Positions 18,428 through 30,182 are shown, numbered from the stretch's first letter. The stretch: 64,000 nt of DNA from Sordariomycetes sp. S80-01Y (GCA_037042185.1 JAXQJY010000032.1:2356001-2420000); one strand, 5' to 3'. Program-made: numbers and translations. The notes: generated by a model from the sequence alone, not told the origin.

Positions 18428-18912
18428 TGTCGTTGATGAGTATGAAAATGCGGTTGTTGTGAGATCGATGGTCGAACGCCCCGCCGAGAGACAGCCCTGT
18501 TTGTCGCGGATTGAGACTCCTTCTCAAAATATTTGAGTCAGTCTCACGTACTCAAGGTAAATGGCGGAGTTTTGCGATGTTGCTGCGACGTGACGGAGAT
18601 GGTAGGTTGTCGTCGTTGAGCCGTGAGCTCTCGATTTGACGTTGGCGACTGTCACGTGATCCACTTCGGTGCTAAGTAGAACAGGAACTGGTAAAGAAAA
18701 AAGGAAATATCCGAAGACTTTAAAGGTTATTGTTCATTATAGATCAAGATGCATTTGCAGACTCATTAGATCTCCTGATTGAATTGTTTTGACCACTAAC
18801 TTCGCTCAAGCCCAGACTTACAGGGGATTGACTATGTTAGACCATAACGCCATCTATACAACAGCTTGCAGCACCGCCTAACCGAAGACTTGCACTCCAG
18901 ACTTCTGCCTGA
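18428..18912. other. Intergenic region, LSM2 promoter and UTP12 3' UTR
   Basis: No gene is seen. The right part (about 18690-18850) is AT-rich and probably 3' flank of UTP12. TCACGTGA lies at 18652-18659. Confidence 0.55.
18652..18659. promoter_or_regulatory. TCACGTGA motif upstream of LSM2
   Basis: Perfect 8-bp palindrome, the preferred Cbf1/bHLH site, 225 nt upstream of the LSM2 start. Function is inferred from the motif only. Confidence 0.3.
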
Positions 18913-21843
18913 CTACGCAACATGCACGAAAGCTCTCTTCTTCGCACTTCTCTCGGCGCTCTCATCCTCCCAAGTTTCGTCCACGTAATCCTTGACACTC
19001 TGTTCCCGTATCTGCATGCCAACAACCTTCAGCGCCGCAATGTTCACGCCCATCTCATCCTTCTGTCTTTTGAGCGCCGCCCTCAGGTTCGTCCTGATGC
19101 CATCGAGCATGGTTTTCATGGTGCGGCTGGCCACAATCTGGTTGTGGTGCGTCTTCAGCATGAAGAAGAGAATGCGGCAGGTAAGGGGAATGTTCATCGA
19201 GCGCATGGCGAATATGTTGAGGAAGGTGAACAGCATGGGAACCGTAGAAAACGGAAGGACCAGGAGCGCGTCGTGGAGGGCAGACGCCTTGATCTTCTGG
19301 ATGACAGACATGACGTGCTGTTCCGCGCTGATGTTGCCCAAAGCCAGGAAGATTGGATTGCGCTGGGGATAGGGGGCGTGTGCGTTAGTGAGCTTGGCCT
19401 GCTCGTACTCCTTCATCATGCTGAGGTCGGCCATGCCAAGCTCCAAAGCCTCGGATATCCTTTCTCCTGCCATCAAGGTCTCCGTTGTTTGCTTCGAAGC
19501 TGCCCCGATCTCGGTCTCCTCGGCGACATCCTCGTCCCTTTCCAACGACTTGGTCAGGGTGCTCTCGTAGAGCTCTTCAATCTCCCTTTCTCGCTCTTCC
19601 TCGAGGAAGATCTGCTCATCGGTCTCGTCCCAAACGCGGATACTCTTGTCATGGCCGGCACTGATGAGGAAGTTACCGCTTCGGGCCATTGCAATAGACC
19701 ACACCTCACCGTGGTGTCCATCAAGTCGCTGAATCTGCTCAAACTTGTCGGCATCCCAGTAGCGTATCGAGCGGTCCTTGCTACTACTAAAGAAGTGATG
19801 GCCGTTACCATCTGCGTTGTGTGGCACGAAGGCTACCTGCAAAATACTGTCCTGGTGGCCAAACAGGGCTTTGTGGCAGTCTCCAAAGTCAAGGCCCCAT
19901 ATTCTGATGTTCTTGTCTGCCGAGCTTGTAATGATGAGTTTACTGTCGTATGAGATGTCCATGCTCAGGACCGGAAGCTTGTGCCCATAGAGGTTGAGGT
20001 AGAGCTTCAGTGAGTCCACGAAGAATACCTTGACAGTGTTGTCCAGGAGAGCGACCGCTATGAGCTTGGCGTCCGGGGAGAACTTCATGCTCAGAATATC
20101 GTCCGACACCTTGAGCGTCCGCGAATGTTTCAGCTTGAGTTTCGGGGTCGTCCGCTTCGTCCCTAGGATTTCTTCTTGAACGATTTTGAAGTCCCAGAAC
20201 TTGGCTGACTTATCGGCGCTGCCAGAGACTGCAGAGCGGCCGTCTGGGTGAATTCCCAACGACCATATGGCGCCCTCGTGTGCCTCTACGCTGTCAAGTA
20301 AAGTGGCAGATGCGACATCAAAGAGTTGCAGCTCTCCGGCCTTTGTGCCAACGACCACGACCTTATCGCCTGGTAGGAAAGCACAGCAAAGGGCATAGCC
20401 GCAGTCAAAGGTGCGTATGCAGCTATGTGTCTTGATGTTCCAGATCTTGAGTGTTCCATTCGATGCTGATGCTAGCATCTTATCGTCCGAGCTCAATGAC
20501 AAGGCGCGAATGTCAGTTCGATGACCCGGCATTTCCACTGAAAGCGCTCTTGTGTAGTCGGGTATATCTTCCTTGCTCTTCTTCTCGCTCTTTTCCTTCG
20601 ATGGTATGCTGTAGTACTCGATCTGGTTGTTCGTCGTCCCCAGGACCAGGTGGAGGTCCTTGTGCCCGCTGGCTAAAGCCCAGTCAGCGCCTCGCACCTT
20701 GCCAGTCGTTCGTACTGTGACATAGAGCACGAAAACATCGCTGATGTCGGCTTGTGAAACGTCATCGAGGTTGTCGTCCACGTCCATACCCTCGTCGTCT
20801 TCTTTTGAGTCCTTCTTCTTCTCTCGCCGACGTCTTCGCTTCCGGGCTAGACCCTTCTTAATTTCTGCCTCTGATCTCATCCGCCAAATTTCGGCGGCTT
20901 TGGCAGATCCGTGTACTACAAAGTAGTCGCGCTTAGGGTGGAAGACGACCTCTACAGCACGATCCTTCCCTTGCCGGTGGAGCGTTCCTCTGTCTTGCAA
21001 AAAATGCGCCGTAGCGGACTCAATCCGCCCAGTGCTAGACGCAAGCTCGTCGGAGTCCAGAGTCCAGACCTTCATCTCACCGTCGTTGCCCGCAGTGATG
21101 ACCGTACTGAGGTCGCGCGATAGACCCAATGCCCAGCACTCGCCGTTGGTTTGCGAGATATGCGTCTCGACACAGTGCCTCGATGAGAGATCCCATAGCT
21201 TGAGAAGCGAGTCCTTCCCAGTTGTGATGAGGAATCCTTCCAGGTTGCCCTCGCCATCCACAATCATCGCTTGGTCAACGCTGTCGTCCTGCACTTTTGG
21301 CTCGGGTTCGACAAAACGAAGACCTGTCACTTGGTCCTTGTGACCTCGGAGCTTGTACTGACCAACTTCCGCGACCAAGTCCCAAATGATAACATCCGTG
21401 TCCTTGGAGCCACTTGCGAGTCTCACGCCGGACTTGTCGAAAGTCAGTTGTGTAACGGCAGACTTATGGCCGTTGAAGTTGACAACGACAGTCGCAATCT
21501 TACTGTCCCAAAGTCGAATGCTTCCATCATCATATCCAACCGCAAAGACATCAGGATCGGTCTTGCTCTGTGCGAGTGCGGTCACTGCATGTGTGCATCG
21601 GTCGTCTTTCCAGCGGCTGACAAGTTCACCCTTCTTTATATCCCAGCACACGACCTCCTCGTTTGCGGCGACGATCGCTTGACCTGCGCCGGTGCCATTG
21701 CGCTCCTGGGCTCGCCAGACTAAGTTGGAGGTAGGTGATGCGACGACACCAAATGATTGGGCGGGTTCGTACTTGCTGGGAAGCCATTAGCCACTCGATT
21801 CAAACAAGCTTCGAAGGATTAGTTACAGGTATGACTTGACCAT
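18913..21843 (-). CDS. UTP12: U3 snoRNP / SSU processome WD-repeat protein UTP12 (DIP2, WDR3)
   Basis: Subunit of the UTP-B complex, needed in the nucleolus for 18S rRNA maturation. Proposed CDS is complement(join(18913..21775,21827..21843)), 959 residues. The frame shows two sets of WD40 repeats (for example GSADKSAKFWD, SADKNIRIWG, SAGHDKSIRVWD) split by a basic Arg/Lys and acidic insert (about residues 320-350), then the C-terminal helical Utp12 domain (about residues 800-930). Exon 1 is only 17 nt (MVKSY plus two bases); splicing over a 51-nt intron joins it to LKYEPAQSFGVVASP, the conserved start of the family. It is divergent from ARPC2, with starts 287 nt apart. Confidence 0.94.
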
Positions 21844-22130
21844 GGTTACTGGAGATCTCCGAGTAAAGTCTCCCTCAGGTTGGTCGCTAGCATGGAAGCT
21901 TTGAACGATTGTCGCGTCTCGAGGTGGGATATTTTTTCTTTATCGATAAGGCCCAGCGTCGGCGCAAGCTCCACTGGCGTTGCTTCCTGTCAGTCGGACT
22001 CAATCGATGAGTCAGCAGTCGAACTGACGTCCTCCTCCAGGCTGAGCGCCGCATTGCCCCACCTCCGTCGTCAGACAGCTCCGGCAACAGCGAGCAACAC
22101 CCAGAGCTCGAGGTCAACGACACCGGCAAA

Positions 22131-23310
22131 ATGCTTCTCCTCGACTACCAGAACAACCTAATTGAGACGCAGCTGAAGGAGCGTCTGGCTAAGTATGATC
22201 AATGCAGCAATTGCGCGAGCGACGGTGCGGACGAGCTAACGGTGACCAGGGACGCCGCCCACTCCTTCATCGACCAGACGGTTTCCGACTTCGATGGCGT
22301 AACCTTCCATATATCGACACCGGAATCCAAGACTCAAATCCTCCTTTCGATCCAAATACGATGCTTTAGAGAGCTTGTGCAGTATGGCGCTGAGCAAGTT
22401 CTCCAGCGCGAATATGGGGACTTCGTCACGGCCACAGAGCCTGGCTACGACTTCTCGGTGCTGATCGATTTGACGACTCTCCCTGACATGTCTGATGGTC
22501 AGTCAAACAGAAGTGGGTGATGAAGGAATCCGAGATATTGACATTTTGCAGAGGAGCGGGATGCGCTTGCACTCAAGTTCGCACTCCTGAAGCGCAATGC
22601 GATGGCGGCTCCGTTCGAGCAGGCATACCAAGAATACTATCAGCTAAAGGAGGAGGCTTCGAAGTACACCTCGGAAGAAGCTCCGCAAGGCGTCAAGGAA
22701 GGGGGAAATGTAAAGGCGATCCACTACCGCGAGGAGGAAGCCATATACATTAAGGCCAGCCACGACCGAGTCACTGTTATCTTCAGCACCATTTTCCGGG
22801 AGGAGACCGATAGAGTTTTCGGAAAGGTCTTCATTCAGGAATTCGTGGATGCGCGAAGGAGGGCTATCCAAAACGCTCCCCAAGTGCTTTTCAAGAATGA
22901 GCCACCGTTGGAGCTGCAAGGCGTTCCTGGTGTCAAGAACACTGGTTCTGAGAAGATCGGATACGTTACATTCGGTAAGAGAGCAAGATGATCTCGAGAT
23001 GCGCTGGCTGACGGTCGAATAGTTCTCTTCCCGCGACACCTGACCCCTCAGCGCATGGAGGAGGTTATCTCTCACATCCAGACCTTCCGTGACTATTTCC
23101 ACTACCACATCAAGGCCTCGAAGGCCTACATCCACTCCCGTATGCGCAAGCGGACGGCAGACTTCCTCCAAGGTAAGCATGGGTCGCAAATGCAACGAGA
23201 GCGGACCACCGTGGCTAACTCGGTCAGTCTTGCGCAGAGCTCGCCCGGAGAACGAGGAGAAGGAGAGAAAGACAGCCACCGGGCGATCTTTCAGAGTGCA
23301 GGGAAGCTAA
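22131..23310 (+). CDS. ARC35: Arp2/3 complex subunit 2 (ARPC2, p34-Arc / Arc35)
   Basis: Core scaffold subunit of the Arp2/3 complex, which nucleates branched actin at endocytic patches. Proposed CDS is join(22131..22192,22250..22497,22552..22974,23023..23172,23228..23310), 321 residues. Family-specific stretches include [26 protein letters not shown]-like [13 protein letters not shown] and the C-terminal [20 protein letters not shown], ending in a basic tail as usual. All four introns (48-57 nt) are GT-AG with CTAAC/TGAC-like branch sites. Intron 1 is 57 nt, a multiple of three with no stop, so the first frame reads straight through it; splicing is favoured because the insert has no family counterpart. 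Confidence 0.93.
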
Positions 23311-23707
23311 GACATGGTCCGGCATTCGAGAACAAGGAAGCACGTGGGCAGTGGGCATCGATTTCATGGCAGTCTGCACTAGGCCTAGAGGACGGCTGCA
23401 TAGGATTGAAGCGTATAAATTCAAGGCACTACCGTACCTGATCGTTGTGCAAAGCATACCTCGGAATTGCACTTTCAATTGCTAATTGCAATTTCCTGGT
23501 ACTACTTAGGAGTAGGACTAATGTTGAACCGCACACCTTATTTCCCCCGCATAATGGACGACGACGCGGGTCCGAGTCGCGGTTAACGGCGTTTCTGCCG
23601 ACGCGAACCACCTAATTGTTCCTCCACCACCAACCATCTCCTCCGACCCCGACAATTTCGAGCACGCCGACCCGAGCCAACGCCTCGACCTTCGGGTCAA
23701 ATAGACG
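23311..23707. other. Intergenic region between ARPC2 and LCL3
   Basis: No gene is seen. It holds the ARPC2 3' flank and the LCL3 promoter. A CACGTG lies at 23341-23346, too far from LCL3 to judge. Confidence 0.55.
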
Positions 23708-24564
23708 ATGGTATGGCCCTTTGGAACAGGATCTGGCAAGTCCTCTAGCCAAGATGAAAAAAGCCCAGAGCCCATCAAAAAGGCCGTCAACTGGGTCGAA
23801 GACATCGGTCGACCCGACGAGCCTCTGGCCGCAGCGAAAGAATGGGCGCCCATGGTGATTTTCTCACTCTTTAGCTTGGGTGCTCTACAATTGTACTCGA
23901 ATTACCTGCGACGAATACCTGGCGCGGCGTTCGTCAAGCCTTCCTTCTTCCGCAGCAGAAGCGTCTTTGGGAGGGTTACCAGTGTTGGTGACGGGGATAA
24001 CTTTCATCTTTTCCATACGCCTGGCGGGAAGGCTGTAGGCTGGGGATGGTTGAGAAAGGTGCCGCAGACTAGGAAAGAGCTCAAGGACCGCACTGTATGC
24101 CTCCATATCTACACCGTCGCATCTAAACTGACAGCGTCCGACAGATCGCTGTGCGAATCGCCGGAGTCGATGCCCCAGAAGGAGCCCATTTTGGCCGTCC
24201 CGCGCAACCGTACTCCTCCGAAGCCTTGCAATGGCTGAGGGACTACGTTCTTCATCGCAATGTGCGCGCCTACGTCTACAAAAGAGACCAGTACGACCGG
24301 ATAGTGGCGACGGTATATGTCCGGCGTTGGCTGATAAGGAGAAACGTGGGCTTGCAAATGATCAAGCAAGGGCTTGCTACGACATACGAGGCTAAGACCG
24401 GAGGCGAGTATGGTGGGTTGAAGGAGGTGTACGAGAAGGCGGAGGCCAAGGCCAAGAGGAAGAGGAGGGGGATGTGGGCGAAAAAGAATCAGAAAGACTA
24501 TGAGAGTCCGAGGGATTACAAGACAAGGATGCAAGGAGCTGGGCAAGACCATCCAGGTGCTTGA
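23708..24564 (+). CDS. lcl3: Probable endonuclease LCL3 (staphylococcal nuclease-like)
   Basis: Membrane-anchored SNase-like nuclease, located in mitochondria in yeast. Proposed CDS is join(23708..24094,24145..24564), 268 residues, normal for fungi. One membrane helix (about residues 46-66, [19 protein letters not shown]) precedes the nuclease fold, which shows [16 protein letters not shown], then across the intron [10 protein letters not shown] and the basic [15 protein letters not shown] region, where SNase active-site Arg and Glu/Asp are expected. The 50-nt intron has donor GTATGC and branch CTGAC. The tail is strongly basic (KAKRKRRG). Same strand as ARPC2. Confidence 0.9.
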
Positions 24565-26483
24565 TATGGCGAGGGCACCTTGCGAGGTACACGAGCCACG
24601 GCGTTAGGGCTGCCCATGCTGGCGTGAGGGAATCTTTTTCGATCATCATTTGAAGCCCATCGGCAGGCTCGCTTTCAGCCGTCCGACGGTTTCTAAGACG
24701 TAGAGCGAGGACAGAGGAGGTTGTGAGCAGAAGGCAGTCTCCCTTACATTATCTCTAACACCGGACCGAGCCGTCACCGCAAGGTTATTCGGGGAAGGCT
24801 CCCTTAGGGCCGCAAGCCTACCCTAAGGCGGGAGGCCAACAGGAGCTGGAAGGGCTCCCGGCTCCCTATAAACTTCACCGACGCCTCTACCGTACGGGTG
24901 CGCAAACTAAACAACAGAGCCAAATAGCTAGAGGTTTTGAATCTTCAAACGGACAAAATGTACAATGTGGACGCAGAAATGCACTCACCGAACACGCCTA
25001 TGGGCGTCTCGGAGTGTCGTGTGCAAGAACTTGCTGAGGTGGTGGTGCATATTCTTAACGGGCTGTCATCCTTTACTTAATCGGAAGCCCGCCAAACCCC
25101 GAGTTTTCGTTCAGTAGATCGTGAAAACATGCCAAAATAATGCTCCAGCATCACTGGTATATGTAGCGTATTGGTGATTGCTCAATTTAATTGCAGTATG
25201 TCTGAGCTTGAAGCGGTGGATCTTAAGCCCCTGGCATGGAGGTGGACAAATGATGAGGCTGGGTCGGCTGTGAAGTGCAGCGTTTGAGCGCTTCTGACGC
25301 AAAGCGCAGGAGGTCGTGCCGGAACCGCGGCGGCCAGGGGCAGGTCCAGACTCCAGATGCTGGGATCCCAGCTGATAAAGACTTTCTCTCCTCTGCTACA
25401 CTTCGTATCGTGGCTTTGCTCGTCCACGACTCCTGTCTGTTTCAACTGCTCCAGTTGTTCCTGTCGTTCTTCCACTCTTTCCTGGCCGACTGACCACTTT
25501 CCTTCTTTCACCAACGACGGTGCCCACGCTCTTTCCGAACGACGACAACGCATTGTTAACACTCGCTACCTCCTTCCGCACGACCGACCGAGCAATACAC
25601 CAGCCCGCAAACACGAAGACAGAGCCATCGAATTTACCAGCTGGACTCAGACCCAATAGACGGGCAGAAAAGACGGGCAGCCAAGCAACGGTACGACCTT
25701 GCACTGCGATTGGTGCACGACACCTAAGAGCTCCTAAAGCTGGCTGGCTGTAGTTGTGTTGCCCCTAAATTGGAGGCTGCTGCGCGCCGCTGTGCAACAC
25801 TAGCCGGCCAGCAAACGAGACGGCTCTCCCAGCAACAGCGCCTGAGGATTCAAAGCTAACTTGTGATATAGCCTCAGTAGCCTTTCCACTTGGATTTCCC
25901 AATCCAAAGTATTGTTGAAGCGCCAGTGAGTCTCAGGTTCGAGATCTCTTCGTGCGCCGTCGTATCTAACCTATTCGGGTTTAGCGCACTAGCTCTCCCA
26001 GCGACGTCAAGCCAATTTCCCTCATTCTTGGCCCCAGCGCCTGGCTGTGCACAGCCCGCAAACCTCACCTCACCTCCCGCCTGACTCGACCAACCCACCG
26101 TCTGCAAGCACCGCGCGACGCCTCTCAGACGCGACAAACACGACGAATAGAGCCCAGCCTCGCGCCCGTCGAGAGTGTGCTCGCCGCTTCGACCCCGATT
26201 TCTCGACATTCGCTACGCTTTCTTTTCACTCGAAACTTTCATCTAACGCTCGAGTGTTTGGGTATCCACGCCCGACGGTCGCACCCGCCATTTGAAGATT
26301 CCACACCCGCCGACCATTGAATTCCTGTCGTTGCTATGGCCAACGCCCAATTCTGAGATGCTGTCTGGAATGAAGATTCTGCCAACGCCACACTATTGAA
26401 TTGCGATTCTCACTTCTGCGACGACGCAGTCGAATTGGCCGTTCGACCCTCACAAATCTCTCGAGGAACGACACAACACGACC
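24565..26483. other. 1.9-kb intergenic region upstream of RAX2
   Basis: Apart from the unusual segment at 24700-25080, I see only non-family open frames. The last 900 nt or so (from about 25500) are pyrimidine-rich and look like a long RAX2 leader or promoter. Confidence 0.5.
24958..25080 (+). other. 40-codon open frame in a possible repeat-derived segment
   Basis: Starts MYNVDAEMHSPNTPMGV and stops after 40 codons. It is preceded by a purine-rich leader-like stretch and, at about 24806-24835, by a short GC-rich inverted repeat (arms CCTTAGGG and CCCTAAGG). The composition differs from the flanks. It may be the 5' end of a dead mobile element or simply chance; I cannot assign a family. Confidence 0.2.
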
Positions 26484-29400
26484 ATGCGAATATCACAAAG
26501 GCAGCCCCGAGCTGTGCGACTTCCACATAGAATGGGCTACGGCATCGCTGCTTTCGCTGCTCTCGCCCCCTCATTATCACAAGCCTTCGAGTTCTCTAAG
26601 GCGCCGTCACCGAATCTCGACTTTTCGAATCTGGGGAGGATAGGAGTTGCCGGAGACTTTAACGGCATCTCCCTCTACGAGTATGAAGGACAGAATGGCA
26701 GACCACCGCCCAGTAATGGGAGTGAGTCCCTGCTGGGGATGCTGCCAAATGGGGCTTTGACATCAGTGGTATCAACAGATGCATCGATACGAGCAATGTG
26801 CACATTCAAGCTTAGCGATGGAGAACTGCAGGGCGTGGTAATTGGTGGTAATTTCACGAGCTTGGACGGCACCCAATCGACGGCTGTTGCCCTCTACGAC
26901 CCGGAATCTGGCAAGGTCAGCCCTCTCGATGGCTTGGAGGGCGAAGTCAATGCGCTCTACTGTGATAACGAGGCCGACACTGTTTACGTCGGAGGGAACT
27001 TCAGAGGCGCCGATTCAACGAACGCCATCGCCTGGTACGCCAACGACGGGTGGACAAACCTACCGTTTGCCGGGTTCAATGGGCCTGTCGAGGCCATCTC
27101 GAAAGCCTCGAACGGGCACATTATTTTTGGAGGTACATTCACAGGCCTCGGTAACGCTAGCGCCCCAAGTGAGCCTGACGGTCAAATCATCAATTTGTCG
27201 ACGGCCAATATCACAGCCATCAACAGCGCCGATTCGAATGGCAACCCCAAGAACATCGTCTGCTCAGCCGACTCTGAGCGAGGCACCTGGCTGGTGCAGG
27301 ACAACACCCCTGGTTTCTGGGACGCAGTGTTTGGCTATGGCTTCGAGCCTACGAAGCTCAGACTATGGAATACACACCAGGATGGCCGCGGGACCAAGAC
27401 TTTCCGCATGCTTGCGTTCCCCATCGACGGCATCATGAACCTGACCTACATCGACCCGGCTAGCGGCGACAACAGGACATGCACTAGCGAGTGCCCCCTC
27501 AGTGATGATCCCGCCGTCGAGTTTCAAGACTTTCACTTCGTCAACAAGGTCGGCATGAACCGGTTTCAGATCGCTATTTCTGAGTGGTACGGCGCCGGAG
27601 CCGGCCTGAGAGGGATCGAGCTTTTCCAGGACAATATCTTCTCGTATGCGATCGCCGATTTCAACGAGCCTGGTTGTGACAGCATTGACTTCCCTTCGAC
27701 CGCGACTACCACTGGACCTTGGAGAGAGTCGCCGTCGCTCCAAAGCAGCTCCCAATATCTGACTGCTGAGCTCGGCCCCGATGCGTCGCCGAACTCTCAC
27801 CAAGTAGTTTTCTTCCCCAATATCAGGGAGTCGGGGAACTACTCAGTCAACATGTACACACCTGGATGTCAGCCTGACGACACTTGCGAACAGCGCGGAC
27901 GGGTCAATGTCACTGGCACCATGGCTGCTGGCCAAGGCAATGCTGACTTCAGCACGGTTCTTTACCAAAGCAACAACTACGACAAGTACGATCAGATCTA
28001 CTTCGGCTACATCGAAAAGACGTCGGACAACTTCAAACCTAGTGTCACCTTGTCGCCTCTTGCAGATGAAGATACGGACGGTCAAGTAGTCGTTGCTCAG
28101 CGTGTGGGCTTCCAACTAATAAACTCCACCGGTGGGCTCAATGGCCTCTTTGATTACGACACCAGTAAGGCGGAGATTGATGCATCTGACTTTGAAGACT
28201 CTGCTGTCAACGTGCTCGGAGCCAGCTTTGACCGCAACACCGGCGTCAAGTCTCTCGCGACACTGGGGGATCTCACATTCATCGGTGGTAACTTCACGTC
28301 GGATGATCACGAGAACATTGTGGCTATCAACCAGAATGAGAATGTGCGAAACCTGAATGGTGGCCTCAACGGGCAAGTCATCAGCATGCACGTTGAAGGA
28401 GACAACAATCTGTATGTTGGAGGAGACTTCACAAACACGTTGAACGACGAATCCGATGATCTGCAGCACGTTGCAGTTTACAACGTGGACGATGACAGTT
28501 GGAATGCCCTTGGAGCGGGCGTCAACGGCCGCGTGCAGTATGTGGTGCCGCTCAAGATCAACACCACGGACAACGATCCCGAGACCGTTATCGCTTTCAC
28601 TGGCAGCTTCTCGGAAATCAACGCCTTTGGTGACTACGAGACCATCACTGCCAATGGCCTCGCAATCTGGGTGCCCTCTGAAGAGAATTGGCTCCAGAAT
28701 ATCAACTCTGGTGCCCCTTCTTACACGGGCAAGCTTACCGCTGCTGTATTGGATCTTCCCGATGACGAAGCTGTCTACGCCGGCTCCATTTCCTCGGCTC
28801 AGATGGGAGCTAATGGTGCTGTTACTCTGGATGACGAAGGTCTAGGCCAGTTTCCCCTAACTCTCCAAACCCTCCCTGCGGTTTCTACCGACTCCGAGCG
28901 CGAGCGGCGTGACATTTTCGAGGATGCGACTGTTTCCGGGGTCTTGACTGGCCTGTTCTACGACGAGGATGATCACAACATCACCATTCTCGCCGGTCAC
29001 TTCAGGGCTCGTTCGACCGGCGGGGATGCCATTAGCAACCTCGTCATCATTGACGGCAACGACGAAGACTCTGTTTCCGGACTTGGTGACGGCGTTGACG
29101 AGGACTCGACTTTTGTGACCTTGGAAGTTGCCGGCAACACTCTCTACGCCGGTGGACGCATTACCGGCAACGTTGATGGCACGGACATTAGCGGTATTGT
29201 CGCGTACAGCCTCGAAGACAAAGCATTCGGTGGACAGCCATCTTCTATCTCTGGTGGAAACGGCACCGTGGCTGCTATCAGTGCGCGTCCCGGCCGTGAT
29301 TCCGAGATCTTTGTCGGTGGCTCATTCACAAGAGCTGGCGCCCTCGACTGCCCAGGTATATGCTTGTACAACGTAGACTCATCGCAGTGGATCCGTCCCG

Positions 29401-30182
29401 GTAGTGACGTGGGCGGAGATGTCTACTGCTTGATGTGGTCTGATAAGAAGACCCTCGTTGTTGGCGGTGATCTTGAGGATGCCGACGGTCCGACCTCCCT
29501 GGCCATCTACAAGCCTGATAAAGAGGCATGGGAACCCTATCCGTCAGCCGACTCCATCCCTGGCCCTGTCGAGGTCATGACCCCAGGTTCCAACGACAAC
29601 GAGCAAATTTGGGTCGCCGGTACCTCCCGCGAAGACGACACAATTTTTCTAATGAAGTTTGACGGCGACGATTGGCACACGGCCAAGCACGACTTGGGCT
29701 CCGCAACAGTCATTCGCAGTCTGCAAGTCTTCCCAACCACCGAGGGCCACGAGGACAGCGATCTTCTCGATGACAAGGAGGTTCTCATGCTCACCGGCGC
29801 CATCGAGCTGCCTGGCTTCGGCATGGCATCCGCAGCCATCTACAATGGCACCGACTTCCAACCCTACGCCATTACCACCAGCTCAAGTGACAATCCCAGC
29901 AGCATTGCCAAAATCTTCTCGCAAAAGGACAACTTTTTCAAGTCGGGCGACAACCACCTCGCCTTGGGCTTTGTCGTGCTCATCGGCTTGGCCATATCTC
30001 TGGCACTAATCCTACTCATGGTCATTGCTGGCATTGTCCTCGACCGGCTGCGCAAGAAGCGCGAAGGCTACACGCCAGCACCAACGTCGATGTACGACCA
30101 AGGCCGCGGGATGAGGCGAATCCCTCCTAGTGAGCTCTTCCAGTCTCTCGGCAGGGGCAAGTCACCGGCTCCGCAGTTATGA
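26484..30182 (+). CDS. RAX2: Polarity landmark membrane protein RAX2
   Basis: Large type I membrane glycoprotein that marks polarity sites and hyphal growth direction in fungi. Single exon, 1232 residues. An N-terminal signal peptide (hydrophobic run about residues 20-36, cut near SQAFEF) leads to the diagnostic NLDFSNLGRIGVAGDFNGIS. The long extracellular part has many kelch/beta-propeller-like repeats with the pattern VxGGNFT (GGNFTSLDG, YVGGNFRG, FIGGNFTS, YVGGDFTN) and many N-glycosylation sites. One transmembrane helix sits at about residues 1158-1186, followed by a short basic cytoplasmic tail of about 43 residues. The ATG at 26484 is chosen; the next, at 26532, would still leave a signal peptide. 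Confidence 0.95.
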   Translation: MRISQRQPRAVRLPHRMGYGIAAFAALAPSLSQAFEFSKAPSPNLDFSNLGRIGVAGDFNGISLYEYEGQNGRPPPSNGSESLLGMLPNGALTSVVSTDASIRAMCTFKLSDGELQGVVIGGNFTSLDGTQSTAVALYDPESGKVSPLDGLEGEVNALYCDNEADTVYVGGNFRGADSTNAIAWYANDGWTNLPFAGFNGPVEAISKASNGHIIFGGTFTGLGNASAPSEPDGQIINLSTANITAINSADSNGNPKNIVCSADSERGTWLVQDNTPGFWDAVFGYGFEPTKLRLWNTHQDGRGTKTFRMLAFPIDGIMNLTYIDPASGDNRTCTSECPLSDDPAVEFQDFHFVNKVGMNRFQIAISEWYGAGAGLRGIELFQDNIFSYAIADFNEPGCDSIDFPSTATTTGPWRESPSLQSSSQYLTAELGPDASPNSHQVVFFPNIRESGNYSVNMYTPGCQPDDTCEQRGRVNVTGTMAAGQGNADFSTVLYQSNNYDKYDQIYFGYIEKTSDNFKPSVTLSPLADEDTDGQVVVAQRVGFQLINSTGGLNGLFDYDTSKAEIDASDFEDSAVNVLGASFDRNTGVKSLATLGDLTFIGGNFTSDDHENIVAINQNENVRNLNGGLNGQVISMHVEGDNNLYVGGDFTNTLNDESDDLQHVAVYNVDDDSWNALGAGVNGRVQYVVPLKINTTDNDPETVIAFTGSFSEINAFGDYETITANGLAIWVPSEENWLQNINSGAPSYTGKLTAAVLDLPDDEAVYAGSISSAQMGANGAVTLDDEGLGQFPLTLQTLPAVSTDSERERRDIFEDATVSGVLTGLFYDEDDHNITILAGHFRARSTGGDAISNLVIIDGNDEDSVSGLGDGVDEDSTFVTLEVAGNTLYAGGRITGNVDGTDISGIVAYSLEDKAFGGQPSSISGGNGTVAAISARPGRDSEIFVGGSFTRAGALDCPGICLYNVDSSQWIRPGSDVGGDVYCLMWSDKKTLVVGGDLEDADGPTSLAIYKPDKEAWEPYPSADSIPGPVEVMTPGSNDNEQIWVAGTSREDDTIFLMKFDGDDWHTAKHDLGSATVIRSLQVFPTTEGHEDSDLLDDKEVLMLTGAIELPGFGMASAAIYNGTDFQPYAITTSSSDNPSSIAKIFSQKDNFFKSGDNHLALGFVVLIGLAISLALILLMVIAGIVLDRLRKKREGYTPAPTSMYDQGRGMRRIPPSELFQSLGRGKSPAPQL

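Noticed and set aside
18334-18527. Upstream extension of LSM2 in the exon 2 frame
   Set aside because: Would give a 158-residue LSm2; splicing to the 14-nt exon gives the exact family N-terminus and length.
18922-19953. 343-codon open frame antisense to UTP12
   Set aside because: Mirror of the strongly conserved UTP12 coding sequence; His/Val/Leu-rich shadow typical of antisense GC-rich codons.
24700-25080. Calling this segment a defined transposon
   Set aside because: No terminal repeats, target-site duplication or recognisable enzyme domain; left as a low-confidence observation.
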